DNA of 37,312 nucleotides from contig CAYZCS010000004.1 in assembly GCA_964476895.1 (NCBI GenBank), positions 1 through 37,312 of the forward strand. Reading direction: 5' to 3'. Both the position numbers and the translations under genes were made by a program. Within the stretch, counting starts at the first letter, position 1; every line of letters starts with the position of its first letter. Of the stretch, positions 16,667-23,672 are shown one piece after another. Origin of the DNA: JALYJZ01 sp964476895. Its GTDB lineage: Bacteria; Patescibacteriota; SICC01. The notes below the pieces were generated by a model, which made no database searches, was not told where the DNA came from, and saw only the letters and a program-made list of their open reading frames with translations.

Positions 16667-18331
16667 TCAGGCTTGCTGCGCCTGAAGAGCGGTCTTGTGT
16701 TGCGAGACCGCGGCCTCGATGAACCCTTGGAACAGCGGGTGCGCCCGGTCGGGCCGTGACTTGAACTCCGGGTGGAACTGACTGCCGACCATGAACGGAT
16801 GGTCCTCGACCTCCACGATCTCTACCAGCACGTCGTCCGGCGTGGTCCCGGCGATCCGGAGACCCGCTTGCGCCAACTGGTCGCGGTACTCGTTGTTGAA
16901 CTCGTAGCGGTGCCGGTGCCGTTCGACGATCTCGTCGGTGCCGTACGCCTCCCGGGACAACGAACCTTCCGCCAACGTGCACGGGTAGTCCCCGAGTCGC
17001 ATGGTGCCGCCCTTCGTGTAGACCGACTTCTGGGATTCCATCAGGTCGATCACCGTGTGGGTCGCTTTCGGCGAGAATTCCGCGGAATGGGCCGCGTCGT
17101 CGCCGAGCACGTGCCGCGCGAACTCGATGGTCAGGACCTGCATGCCGAGGCAGAGGCCGAGATACGGCATCCTGTTCTCCCGACACCAGTGGGCGGTCAT
17201 GATCTTGCCCTCGACCCCGCGGTCGCCGAAGCCGCCCGGGACGACCACGCCGTCCACGCCGTCGAGCAGCCGGGGGCCTTCCTTCTCGATGTCTTCCGAA
17301 TTCACCCAGCGGATCTTCACGCTGCGGCCCGCCGGCGATTGCGCCAGCGCCGCGGCCTTCACGGCCTCGGACACGGAGATGTACGCGTCGTTCAGTTCCA
17401 CGTACTTGCCGACGATCGCGACCTCGATCCCGTCTTCGCGTTTCAGTGCCTCGGCCCGGTCCACCATCTTCGCCCAGCCCTTCAGGTCCGACGTAGTGCC
17501 GCCAAGCCCGAGCACCCGGTCGATGTACGCCCCGAGTCCCCGCTGCTCGAACCGGACCGGCACGTCATAGATGTTCCTGGTCGTGGCCATCGGGATCACC
17601 GCCTCGCGGTCCACGTCACAGGTGGCCGCCAGCTTGTCCAGCGTCTCCTCGGGAATCGGATGGTCGGCGCGGGCTACCAGTACCTGCGTGGGAAGGCCGT
17701 AGCTCCGCAGTTCCCGCACGCTGTACTGCGCCGGGCGTGTCTTGAGCTCCTTGGTCGTGCCGAGGTGCGGCAGCAGCGTCACGTGCACGGAGAGGACGTT
17801 GTCCCGCCCCCTGCGGTTGCGGAGCTGCCGGAACGCCTCCAGGAAGACCATGCCCTTGATGTCGCCGATCGTCGAACCGAGCTCGACCAGCAGCACTTCC
17901 GCGCCGGTCTTCTCCGCGGCGGCGTTGATCCGACGGATGATCTCATCGGTGACGTGCGGGACTTCCTCCACGGTCTTGCCGAGATAGTCGCCGCGGCGCT
18001 CCGCCTCGATCAGTGACTGGTAGACCTGGCCGGTGGTGAAGTTCGACTCGCGGACCAGCTCCTCGTCGATGAAGCGCTCGTAGTGGCCCAGGTCCTGGTC
18101 GGTCTCCGCGCCGTCGGCGGTCACGAACACTTCCCCGTGCTCGTAGGGGTTCATGGTCCCCGGATCGACGTTGATGTACGGATCGATCTTGAGGATGCTC
18201 ACCTTCACGCCGCGGCCCCTCAGGAGCCGTCCGAGTGCCGCCGTGGTCACGCCCTTGCCGAGCGAGGAGACCACGCCGCCGGTCACGAAGATGAACTTCG
18301 TCTGCATGTGGGGATCGTGCTTCTTAGCCAT
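16667..18331 (-). CDS. pyrG: CTP synthase
   Basis: CTP synthase converts UTP to CTP with glutamine-derived ammonia. From the chosen ATG it has 554 residues. The amidoligase domain shows TKFIFVTGGVVSSLGKGVTT, KIDPYINVDPGTMNPYEHGE and VTADGAETDQDLGHYERF. The class I glutaminase domain has GVVVPGGFGDRGVEGK, PYLGLCLGMQVLTIEFAR (nucleophile Cys) and GSQFHPEFKSRP. The usual EVGGTVGDIES loop reads ELGSTIGDIKG, a noticeable variant. The start MAKKHDPHMQTK is preferred because GGGAGG lies 6 nt upstream; MQTK eight codons later is an alternative. It follows rplI by 69 bp. With pyrD and cmk it shows pyrimidine metabolism in this genome. Confidence 0.96.
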   Translation of the reverse strand: MAKKHDPHMQTKFIFVTGGVVSSLGKGVTTAALGRLLRGRGVKVSILKIDPYINVDPGTMNPYEHGEVFVTADGAETDQDLGHYERFIDEELVRESNFTTGQVYQSLIEAERRGDYLGKTVEEVPHVTDEIIRRINAAAEKTGAEVLLVELGSTIGDIKGMVFLEAFRQLRNRRGRDNVLSVHVTLLPHLGTTKELKTRPAQYSVRELRSYGLPTQVLVARADHPIPEETLDKLAATCDVDREAVIPMATTRNIYDVPVRFEQRGLGAYIDRVLGLGGTTSDLKGWAKMVDRAEALKREDGIEVAIVGKYVELNDAYISVSEAVKAAALAQSPAGRSVKIRWVNSEDIEKEGPRLLDGVDGVVVPGGFGDRGVEGKIMTAHWCRENRMPYLGLCLGMQVLTIEFARHVLGDDAAHSAEFSPKATHTVIDLMESQKSVYTKGGTMRLGDYPCTLAEGSLSREAYGTDEIVERHRHRYEFNNEYRDQLAQAGLRIAGTTPDDVLVEIVEVEDHPFMVGSQFHPEFKSRPDRAHPLFQGFIEAAVSQHKTALQAQQA

Positions 18332-18400
18332 GCCGGACCTCCCGCATCGAGAGAAACTCCTCCCCCGCAAAAGAACGGTGGGAAGAGCGGATCGTGGTCA

Positions 18401-18937
18401 TTATGCAGTGGCTGGTTCCGTGGTGTCGGCTTCCGGCTCGGATTCCTTCGCCTTGGCGGGAGCCTTCGCGGCCTTCACGCCTTTGACGGCTACGGGGATC
18501 TGCGCCGTCACGCCTAATCCCAGTTTAGCAGACACCTGCCCGGGGCCCAGCGCCGAGAGCGGAAGTCCGCCCAGCTGCTTCGGGTCCACGTCCAGCTTCC
18601 GCTGCTCCTTCACCGCCTTGGCGAACTCCGCCGCGGTGATCGAACCGAATACCTGCCCGCCGGGGCCGGTCTTGAGCTGGAGCTCCACCGGCGTCTCGGC
18701 CAGCGCGGCGGCCAGCTCCTCACGAGCGGCCGTCTCCTTCTGGCGACGCTCCTCCGCCTTGGCAATGTCCTTTTCGCGCTCGGCGATCCGTTCGGGCGTC
18801 GCGACGGCCGCCAGGTCCTTCGCGAGCAGGAAGTTCCGGGCGAAGCCGGCGCGGACCCGCACCAGCTCGCCGGCGAAGCCGATTCCCTCGAGGTCATCAC
18901 GGAGGATGACCGGAAGCTGCCGATGGCTGCGTCTCAT
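18401..18937 (-). CDS. rplI: 50S ribosomal protein L9 with C-terminal extension
   Basis: From MRRSHRQLPVILRDDLEGIG the protein has 178 residues against about 150 for typical L9. The N-terminal domain has the family pattern ILRDDLEGIGFAGELVRV with GFARNFLLAKDLAA, followed by the long connecting helix (ATPERIAEREKDIAKAEERR) and a C-terminal domain containing GQVFGSITAAEFAKAV. The tail after about residue 150 is alanine/lysine/glutamate-rich low complexity (VKAAKAPAKAKESEPEAD). L9 is lost in several CPR groups, so its presence limits the candidate lineages. A start three codons upstream at 18946 is possible; 18937 is favoured by a TAGCAT box 7 nt away. Confidence 0.93.
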   Translation of the reverse strand: MRRSHRQLPVILRDDLEGIGFAGELVRVRAGFARNFLLAKDLAAVATPERIAEREKDIAKAEERRQKETAAREELAAALAETPVELQLKTGPGGQVFGSITAAEFAKAVKEQRKLDVDPKQLGGLPLSALGPGQVSAKLGLGVTAQIPVAVKGVKAAKAPAKAKESEPEADTTEPATA

Positions 18938-18944
18938 AGGCTCC

Positions 18945-18950
18945 ATGCTA
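18945..18950 (-). promoter_or_regulatory. Candidate -10 box (TAGCAT), leaderless rplI
   Basis: TAGCAT on the minus strand ends 7 nt before the ATG at 18937. It overlaps the alternative upstream ATG at 18944-18946, so both cannot be used together from this promoter. Confidence 0.35.
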
Positions 18951-18985
18951 CCGTCTCGGGAAGCGGGAAACCAGCCTGGGAAGCG

Positions 18986-20146
18986 CTACAGCGCCTCGAT
19001 CGCCCGGCGAAGCTGGGCGTCGGGGTCGTCCGACGGGACCGCGATATTCGGCCGCAACCCGTCCTCGGCGAGCGATTGCCCGCTCGGCGTGAGCCATTCG
19101 GCGATCGTCAGCTTGAGCACCGCGCCGTCGTCGAGTTCGATCAGGTCCTGCACCGATCCCTTGCCGAACGTCTTCTGACCGACCAGCGGCACGTCGCGAT
19201 TGTCGCGGAGCGCACCAGCCAGGATCTCCGCGGCACTGGCGGTGCCCTCGTTCACCAGGACGACCGTCGGGATGCCGGCCAGCCGTCCGCCGTTCGAGAC
19301 GGAGCGTTCCTCGGTCTTGTCCTTGAACCGCTCCTTGACCACCACGCCGTCATCGAGGAACAGCGCCGCGGCATCAATCGCGCCGTCGAGGAACCCGCCG
19401 GGATTGCTCCGCAGATCCAGGACGATGCCGCGCGATCCCCGCTCGAGTATCTCCTCCGCCGCCTGCTTCAGTTCTTCCGTGGTCGCGTCGCCGAAGCGGG
19501 AGATCTCCAGCACCGCCACGTCGCCGCGGAACTCCAGGCCTGTCGACGGCGCCTTCAGCTGCGCCCGGGTGATCGTGAGCTCGCGCGGGCGCTCGCCGGG
19601 CGTCTGGACGGTGACCCGGACCTCGGTGCCCGCCTCGCCGCGGATCCGGTCCGCGACCTCATCGATGGTCAGCCCGACCGTCGGCGTGTCCTCCACCCCG
19701 ACGATCCGATCGCCGGCGCGGATGCCGGCGCGGGCCGCCGGCGAATCCGGCAGCGGTGCGATCACCACGACCCGCTCGTCCCGCACGCCGATCTCGATGC
19801 CGATGCCCTCGACCTCGCCGGAAAGCGAATCTTCCAGCTCCTCGACCTCGGTCGGCGTCAGATAGTCGCTGTACGGGTCGTCCAGGCCGTTCACCAGCCC
19901 GTCGGTGGCCGCGTCGACCAGTTCCTGCGGGTCGACCTCGCCGACGTGCCGGTCCTCGATCAACTGCTTGGCCTCATAGAACTCGGAATAATCGGCGAAC
20001 GCGCCGGTGTCACCGGCCTCGTACTGGCGCGGCGGGATGCCGTATTTACCGGCGGAAAACCCCACGGCGTAGACCAACAGGCCCGCCAGCACGGCGGCGA
20101 TGACCATGCGGGGGTTCCCGGCAAACCTGCGTTTCTCTTTCGGCAC
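18986..20146 (-). CDS. ctpA: C-terminal processing peptidase, S41 family
   Basis: The 386-residue membrane-anchored serine protease has a short basic N terminus (MPKEKRRFAGNPR), one transmembrane segment (about 14-32) and an extracytoplasmic body. The region RDERVVVIAPLPDSPAARAG with RAGDRIVGVEDTP is the PDZ domain (about 110-185). The S41 protease core includes VAVLEISRFGD, IVLDLRSNPGGFLDGAI, the catalytic serine in VLVNEGTASAAEILAGAL and the lysine in GQKTFGKGSVQDL. It probably trims or degrades cell-envelope proteins. The start is GTG, supported by TACAAT ending 6 nt upstream. It is divergent from the polymerase cassette; 93 bp separate the two starts. rplI and pyrG follow on the same strand. 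Confidence 0.95.
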   Translation of the reverse strand: MPKEKRRFAGNPRMVIAAVLAGLLVYAVGFSAGKYGIPPRQYEAGDTGAFADYSEFYEAKQLIEDRHVGEVDPQELVDAATDGLVNGLDDPYSDYLTPTEVEELEDSLSGEVEGIGIEIGVRDERVVVIAPLPDSPAARAGIRAGDRIVGVEDTPTVGLTIDEVADRIRGEAGTEVRVTVQTPGERPRELTITRAQLKAPSTGLEFRGDVAVLEISRFGDATTEELKQAAEEILERGSRGIVLDLRSNPGGFLDGAIDAAALFLDDGVVVKERFKDKTEERSVSNGGRLAGIPTVVLVNEGTASAAEILAGALRDNRDVPLVGQKTFGKGSVQDLIELDDGAVLKLTIAEWLTPSGQSLAEDGLRPNIAVPSDDPDAQLRRAIEAL

Positions 20147-20152
20147 GGGGCT

Positions 20153-20158
20153 ATTGTA
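20153..20158 (-). promoter_or_regulatory. Candidate -10 box (TACAAT), leaderless ctpA
   Basis: TACAAT on the minus strand ends 6 nt before the ctpA GTG start codon. Five of six bases match consensus; no leader or Shine-Dalgarno is possible with this geometry. Confidence 0.55.
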
Positions 20159-20206
20159 GCGGAAAACGCCCGCCCCTCCGGCACCACCCGCTCCCTTGCT
20201 TGCCGG

Positions 20207-20228
20207 ATAGTATACAAAAGTATACTAT
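20207..20228 (+). promoter_or_regulatory. Perfect palindrome, candidate LexA/SOS operator
   Basis: ATAGTATAC, a 4-nt AAAA spacer and GTATACTAT form a perfect 9+4+9 inverted repeat. It ends 11 bp before the ATG of the DUF6504-like gene, the first gene of a Y-family polymerase cassette. The right arm contains TATACT/TACTAT, which could act as the -10, so a bound repressor would block transcription directly. Damage-inducible polymerases are classic LexA targets; the sequence is unlike the E. coli or Bacillus boxes, so the LexA assignment is inference. No lexA gene lies in the window. Confidence 0.7.
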
Positions 20229-20239
20229 TCCTCATTGCT

Positions 20240-20497
20240 ATGAGTGCGGTGACGGAATCGAAGGAACGGGTGTCGGTATTGGCCAAGTTCGAGGGCGGCC
20301 GGGCGTTGCCCGTGCTCATGCGCCGGCAGGGCCGCCGCCATTGGATCCAGAAGCTGAACCTCCACCACACGCAGCGCCAGGGCACGGACACGGTCCACTA
20401 CTACGCCGTGACCACCGACGCCGGCGATTGCGTGCTGACGTACTCCCAGCAGCACCTCACCTGGACGCTCGACGAGATCCGTTTCGACGGGAGCTGA
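20240..20497 (+). CDS. DUF6504-like small protein preceding a Y-family polymerase
   Basis: An 85-residue protein starting MSAVTESKERVSVLAKFE. The body (LPVLMRRQGRRHWIQKL, then TVHYYAVTTDAGDCVLTY and LTWTLDEIRFDG) follows the pattern of the small beta-rich DUF6504 proteins found beside dinB/imuB genes in other bacteria: an arginine-rich first hairpin, a Y/F-x-V-x-T-x-D/A-G strand and a terminal W-x-L-x-x-x-x-D. The match is by eye and not certain. Its stop is 8 bp before the polymerase ATG, and the operator-like palindrome is just upstream. It may be an accessory factor for translesion synthesis; no activity is known. Confidence 0.75.
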   Translation: MSAVTESKERVSVLAKFEGGRALPVLMRRQGRRHWIQKLNLHHTQRQGTDTVHYYAVTTDAGDCVLTYSQQHLTWTLDEIRFDGS

Positions 20498-20505
20498 GGC
20501 CGCCG

Positions 20506-21729
20506 ATGACCGTCCTCCACCTCGACATGGACTCGTTCTTCGCGACGGTCGAGCAGCAGGCCCGGCCGTCGCTGCGCGGCCGGCCGGTGGGCATCGCGCC
20601 GGTGGATTCGCCGGGCGGGACGATCGTGGCCGCCTCGATCGAGGCCAAGCGGCACGGCGTAGGAACCGGCACCAAGGTGGCCGAGGCCCGGCAGCTGATT
20701 CCCGGCATCGAGCTCCTGCCACCGACGCCGGAGAAATACCGGGCAGTCCATCGCCGGTTCCGGCGGATCATCGAGGAGTACCGCGGCGCGGCGAAACCCC
20801 GCTCCGTGGACGAGATTGCCCTGTGGCTGGAACCGCAGGAGGCACCGCGAGCCCGGGAGATCGGCGCCGAAATCAAGCGGCGGATCCGGAGCGAGGTCGG
20901 CGAATGGTTGTCCTCGTCGGTCGGGATCGGGCCGAACTGGCTGCTCGCGAAGACGGCGTCCGCGATGCGGAAGCCCGACGGCCTCGTCGAGATCACGCGC
21001 GGCAACCTCCGGGAAGTGCTCGGCGGACTGGAACTGACCGACCTCTGCGGGATCGCCGGCCGGACGGCGGCCCGGATGCAGCTGGTGGGCATTTCCTCGC
21101 CGCGCGACCTGTACGACCTGCCGCCCTGGGAACTCAAGCGGCGGCTGGGCATCGTCGGCTACTACTGGCACCTCCGGGTGCACGGGTACGCGATCGACAG
21201 CGAGGACTGGGGCACGAAGACGCTCGGGCATTCGTCGGTGTTGCCGCGGCCGACCGCCGACCCGGCGCGATTGAAGCCGCTCCTCCACAAGCTCTGCCAC
21301 CGGATCGCGCGGCGGCTGCGTCGCGACGGCTGGCAGGCCGGCGCGGTCAGCGTCTCCGGCTCAGTGGCCGGCGGCGCCGACGAATGGGACTGGCGCCGCT
21401 GGACGGCCGGTGCCCGTCTCAGCCCCACCGACCGCCACCACGACCTCTTCACCGCCGCCTGGCGGCTGCTCACGGACGAACCGCCGACGGCACCGCTCCG
21501 GAAGCTCGCCGTAACCACCCATGCGCTGCGTCCGGCCGATCCGGAGCAGCCATCGCTGTTCGACCCCGTCCGGCGGCGGACGCGGCTATCGGCGGGCGTG
21601 GACCGGGCGAATGACCGCTGGGGCGAGTTCACGGTGATCCCGGCCGGCATGCTCGGCACCGACGGCGTCGCGAACGACGCGATCGCGTTCGGACAGGACC
21701 TCAGGCTCCAGCGGGAAGCGGCAGGCTGA
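20506..21729 (+). CDS. Y-family DNA polymerase (DinB/ImuB-like)
   Basis: The 407-residue translesion polymerase-like protein begins MTVLHLDMDSFFATVEQQ, giving the first metal-binding aspartates (Asp7, Asp9 region). The steric-gate neighbourhood is SFFA, followed by IVAASIEAKRHGVGTGTK. The second catalytic pair appears as KPRSVDEIALWL (Asp102, Glu103), so the active site looks intact, unlike true ImuB. SVGIGPNWLLAKTASAMRKPDG and a helix-hairpin-helix thumb region (CGIAGRTAARMQLVGI) follow, then the little-finger domain. Near the C terminus QPSLFDP (348-354) matches the beta-clamp binding motif QxxLF. It follows the small DUF6504-like gene by 8 bp and is convergent with a CHAP gene. Confidence 0.9.
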   Translation: MTVLHLDMDSFFATVEQQARPSLRGRPVGIAPVDSPGGTIVAASIEAKRHGVGTGTKVAEARQLIPGIELLPPTPEKYRAVHRRFRRIIEEYRGAAKPRSVDEIALWLEPQEAPRAREIGAEIKRRIRSEVGEWLSSSVGIGPNWLLAKTASAMRKPDGLVEITRGNLREVLGGLELTDLCGIAGRTAARMQLVGISSPRDLYDLPPWELKRRLGIVGYYWHLRVHGYAIDSEDWGTKTLGHSSVLPRPTADPARLKPLLHKLCHRIARRLRRDGWQAGAVSVSGSVAGGADEWDWRRWTAGARLSPTDRHHDLFTAAWRLLTDEPPTAPLRKLAVTTHALRPADPEQPSLFDPVRRRTRLSAGVDRANDRWGEFTVIPAGMLGTDGVANDAIAFGQDLRLQREAAG

Positions 21730-21732
21730 CGC

Positions 21733-22287
21733 CTACCGGAACCCGCGGATCATGCTGCGTGGGAACCGGGTCTGGCCACCCCAGTAGTTCTGGTGACGGA
21801 CCTCGATGTCGCCATTCCGCCAAATGCCGGTCACCACGCCCACGTGGTTCCAGGTGAACACCGCCGTGGCGCCGATCCAGGGCTCTTGGGACGTCACCGG
21901 CCAGCCGGCAGGGTTCCCGTAGCCGGGGTTGTTCACGCCGGGTTCGTTCACGCAATTGCCGCCAGCCACGGCATACCCGGTCGTACCGACCAGCTCCGGA
22001 ACAGGCGCCGGCTGCTGAGGGGCCGGTTTCGGGGCCGGTTTCTTCGCCGCAGCGGGCTTGGGAGCAGCCGGTGAGGGCGTTGGCTCGGGGGTAGGTGTCA
22101 GCGGGCGCTGCTCGCGTACCAGCTCAATGAGGGCCTCCTCAGAGCCGTGGGCCGGGCGTTCACCCTGTGCGCCTTGGCTGCGACCGGGATCGAACTGGGC
22201 GGCCAGGGTACCCAGAAGCAGGACCCCCGCCAGGGTCAATAAACGGATTCGGGACAAAATAAAAAAGCCGGAGCTCTTTTTACGCAT
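21733..22287 (-). CDS. Secreted small CHAP-like cell-wall hydrolase
   Basis: The 184-residue protein starts MRKKSSGFFILSRIRLLTLA, with a hydrophobic signal/anchor at about 11-27. A disordered proline/alanine/lysine linker follows (PEPTPSPAAPKPAAAKK and PAPKPAPQQP). The C-terminal 90 residues form a compact domain: YAVAGGNCVNEPGVNNPGYG with the candidate Cys nucleophile, then TAVFTWNHVGVVTGIWRNG with the histidine, and IEVRHQNYWGG. This is the NCxNEPG variant of CHAP amidase/endopeptidase domains common in CPR proteins (recall). It has its own consensus promoter about 40 bp upstream and a terminator-like hairpin before that, so it is a separate unit from the larger CHAP gene. Confidence 0.85.
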   Translation of the reverse strand: MRKKSSGFFILSRIRLLTLAGVLLLGTLAAQFDPGRSQGAQGERPAHGSEEALIELVREQRPLTPTPEPTPSPAAPKPAAAKKPAPKPAPQQPAPVPELVGTTGYAVAGGNCVNEPGVNNPGYGNPAGWPVTSQEPWIGATAVFTWNHVGVVTGIWRNGDIEVRHQNYWGGQTRFPRSMIRGFR

Positions 22288-22327
22288 GGCTTTGGGAAAT
22301 TCCTCGTTTTCTGCTACAACCTGCGGA

Positions 22328-22355
22328 ATTATACGGACGCCCCGGATTCTGTCAA
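22328..22355 (-). promoter_or_regulatory. Consensus sigma-70 promoter for the small CHAP gene
   Basis: On the minus strand TTGACA (22350-22355) and TATAAT (22328-22333) are both perfect, separated by 16 bp. Transcription would start near 22321, giving a leader of about 33 nt. GAGGAA sits about 12 nt before the ATG as a distant possible ribosome site. Confidence 0.85.
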
Positions 22356-22371
22356 ATTTATGCTCAATGAA

Positions 22372-22401
22372 CTAAAAACCCTGCCTGAGGCAGAGGTTTA
22401 G
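22372..22401 (-). terminator. Terminator-like hairpin after the large CHAP gene
   Basis: Read on the minus strand, AAACC-t-CTGCC, a TCA loop, GGCAG-GGTTT and further Ts form a bulged stem with a T run. It lies 84 bp after the stop of the larger CHAP gene and 17 bp before the -35 of the smaller one, so it likely separates the two units. Confidence 0.6.
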
Positions 22402-22422
22402 GCGCGGTTTGTGCCTGAAGTA

Positions 22423-22443
22423 CCTGAAATTACCCGTTTCAGG
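22423..22443. repeat. Perfect 7-bp inverted repeat in CHAP intergenic region
   Basis: CCTGAAA, a 7-nt loop and TTTCAGG form a perfect stem. CCTGA-type words recur around it (22384-22388, 22413-22418, 22423-22427), so the 197-bp gap 22288-22484 is rich in small hairpins. It may be part of a composite terminator or a protein site. No gene is visible in the gap. Confidence 0.5.
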
Positions 22444-22484
22444 CGTGGATCACACCTGGGGGTTAGCCTAGCAGTCGATTCAAT

Positions 22485-23477
22485 CTAGTAGAACTTGCCG
22501 GTCGAGCGGAAAGTTCCGGTCGAAACCACGTTCCAGCCATCCCAGTTCATGTGCCGGACGGTAACCTGGCCTCCGCTGACCCCGATTACCACGCCCACGT
22601 GACCGGCGCCGGTAGCGCCCTGCTCACCCGGGTACCAAACCATGACCTTTCCGACGGCCGGAGTGGAAGAGCACCTTCCGCTGTTACACCACGTGCCCGC
22701 ATTTCCATTCTCTCCACGTCTCGTTTGGTCAAAGGCATACCAAGTGCATTGTCCGACTGGGTAAGGGTTCGGCCCACCGTTAAATCCGCCGCCTCCTCCA
22801 CCGCTGGCAGGTGCGCTACTGGTGGTATTTCCGCCGGTCGCCTGGACGATGCCCGCCGCGGCTTCCCGCTCGTTGGCTTCCCGGGCCTGCTCGCACTGCT
22901 CCTTGTCGAGCTGCTCAGCCGCCCGTTTGGCTGCCTCCTGGTCCTCGGCCGTAGCGAGCCGTTCCTGGCGCTGCCCTTGGAGCGTCAGGAGTCCGTCGCG
23001 CTTATCCTTCGCTTCGGCGAGCTTCTCATCCAGCGATTCCAGGGTGTCGAGATACCGTTCGATCTTCTCCTGGAGATCCTCGTTGATCTTGTTCCGATAG
23101 TGCTCGCTGCTGAAGAAAGCAGACAGGCGTTCGCTGGAAACCAGCGCGTCGAAAGGAGTGGACGAGGAGTCGACCACGTAGCCTTCCTTCATCCCTTCCA
23201 GGATCGCCTCCCAAAGGTCTTCCGCCTCTTTTTCAAGCTGTGCGTGTTCCGCCTTCAGTTCTGCGACCCGGGCGTTGACCTCCGAGATCTGGCCGTCCAA
23301 TTCGCCGACCTGGGAACGGAGCGAGACGAGGTTCTCGTTCACACCGCTAATCAGCGCGGCACACTCATCGGTGGATTCCTGCGCCTGTCCGGGTGCCGGA
23401 GCGACCGCCAGAAGTCCGGTCAGCAAGGTGGCGCTAGCGGCTATCGCCGAGAGGGTTCGTCGTGGACGTATATTCAT
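22485..23477 (-). CDS. Secreted coiled-coil CHAP-domain hydrolase (PcsB/CwlO-like FtsEX partner)
   Basis: The 330-residue protein begins MNIRPRRTLSAIAASATL, with a signal peptide ending near GQAQE (about 34). A long coiled coil (about 38-215, e.g. LRSQVGELDGQISEVNARV) carries a short central insertion, DSSSTPFDAL, as in PcsB-like proteins. After a Gly/Ser linker (SGGGGGGFNGG) comes a CHAP domain: YPVGQCTWYAFDQ (Cys244), GHVGVVIGV (His293) and HMNWDGWN (Asn311). It is directly downstream of ftsE-ftsX, and PcsB and CwlO are the known peptidoglycan hydrolases activated by FtsEX, so it probably splits septal wall on the outside. A perfect sigma-70 promoter about 50 bp upstream gives it independent expression. 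Confidence 0.88.
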   Translation of the reverse strand: MNIRPRRTLSAIAASATLLTGLLAVAPAPGQAQESTDECAALISGVNENLVSLRSQVGELDGQISEVNARVAELKAEHAQLEKEAEDLWEAILEGMKEGYVVDSSSTPFDALVSSERLSAFFSSEHYRNKINEDLQEKIERYLDTLESLDEKLAEAKDKRDGLLTLQGQRQERLATAEDQEAAKRAAEQLDKEQCEQAREANEREAAAGIVQATGGNTTSSAPASGGGGGGFNGGPNPYPVGQCTWYAFDQTRRGENGNAGTWCNSGRCSSTPAVGKVMVWYPGEQGATGAGHVGVVIGVSGGQVTVRHMNWDGWNVVSTGTFRSTGKFY

Positions 23478-23527
23478 TCTTGTGAGAGTTTCCGAACGAG
23501 AGGGTTCTCTTTTGGATAACGAAGGTC

Positions 23528-23555
23528 ATTATAGGGTGCCGGCGGATGGTGTCAA
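23528..23555 (-). promoter_or_regulatory. Consensus sigma-70 promoter for the coiled-coil CHAP gene
   Basis: On the minus strand TTGACA (23550-23555) and TATAAT (23528-23533) are perfect with a 16-bp spacer, the same architecture as the promoter of the second CHAP gene. A near-palindrome (23557-23573, AAGCA...TGCTT arms with one mismatch) abuts the -35 and could be an operator. The leader is about 43 nt and holds a small GAGA/TCTC hairpin. Confidence 0.85.
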
Positions 23556-23644
23556 AAAGCACAAATTTTGCTTAACAAGAGTATTTTGTCGGGATTCCAG
23601 GCCTATTTTAAGAGTCGGCCTCCACACGCCGGACCGTCCATCCC

Positions 23645-23653
23645 TGTGGATAA
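23645..23653 (-). promoter_or_regulatory. Isolated DnaA-box-like 9-mer
   Basis: TTATCCACA on the minus strand is a perfect DnaA box of the strongest type. It sits in the 195-bp ftsX-CHAP gap, 20 bp from the ftsX stop. It is alone, with no cluster or AT-rich unwinding element, so it is not an origin. One such 9-mer in 37 kb could be chance. Confidence 0.3.
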
Positions 23654-23672
23654 GGGTTTGTCAATTCCGCGC

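Noticed and set aside
20506..21729. Inactive ImuB-type polymerase
   Set aside because: The DMDSFFA and SVDE acidic residues needed for catalysis are present, so an active Y-family polymerase is more likely.
23645..23653. Replication origin near the DnaA box
   Set aside because: Only one box, no AT-rich unwinding region, and no dnaA, dnaN or rpmH neighbours.
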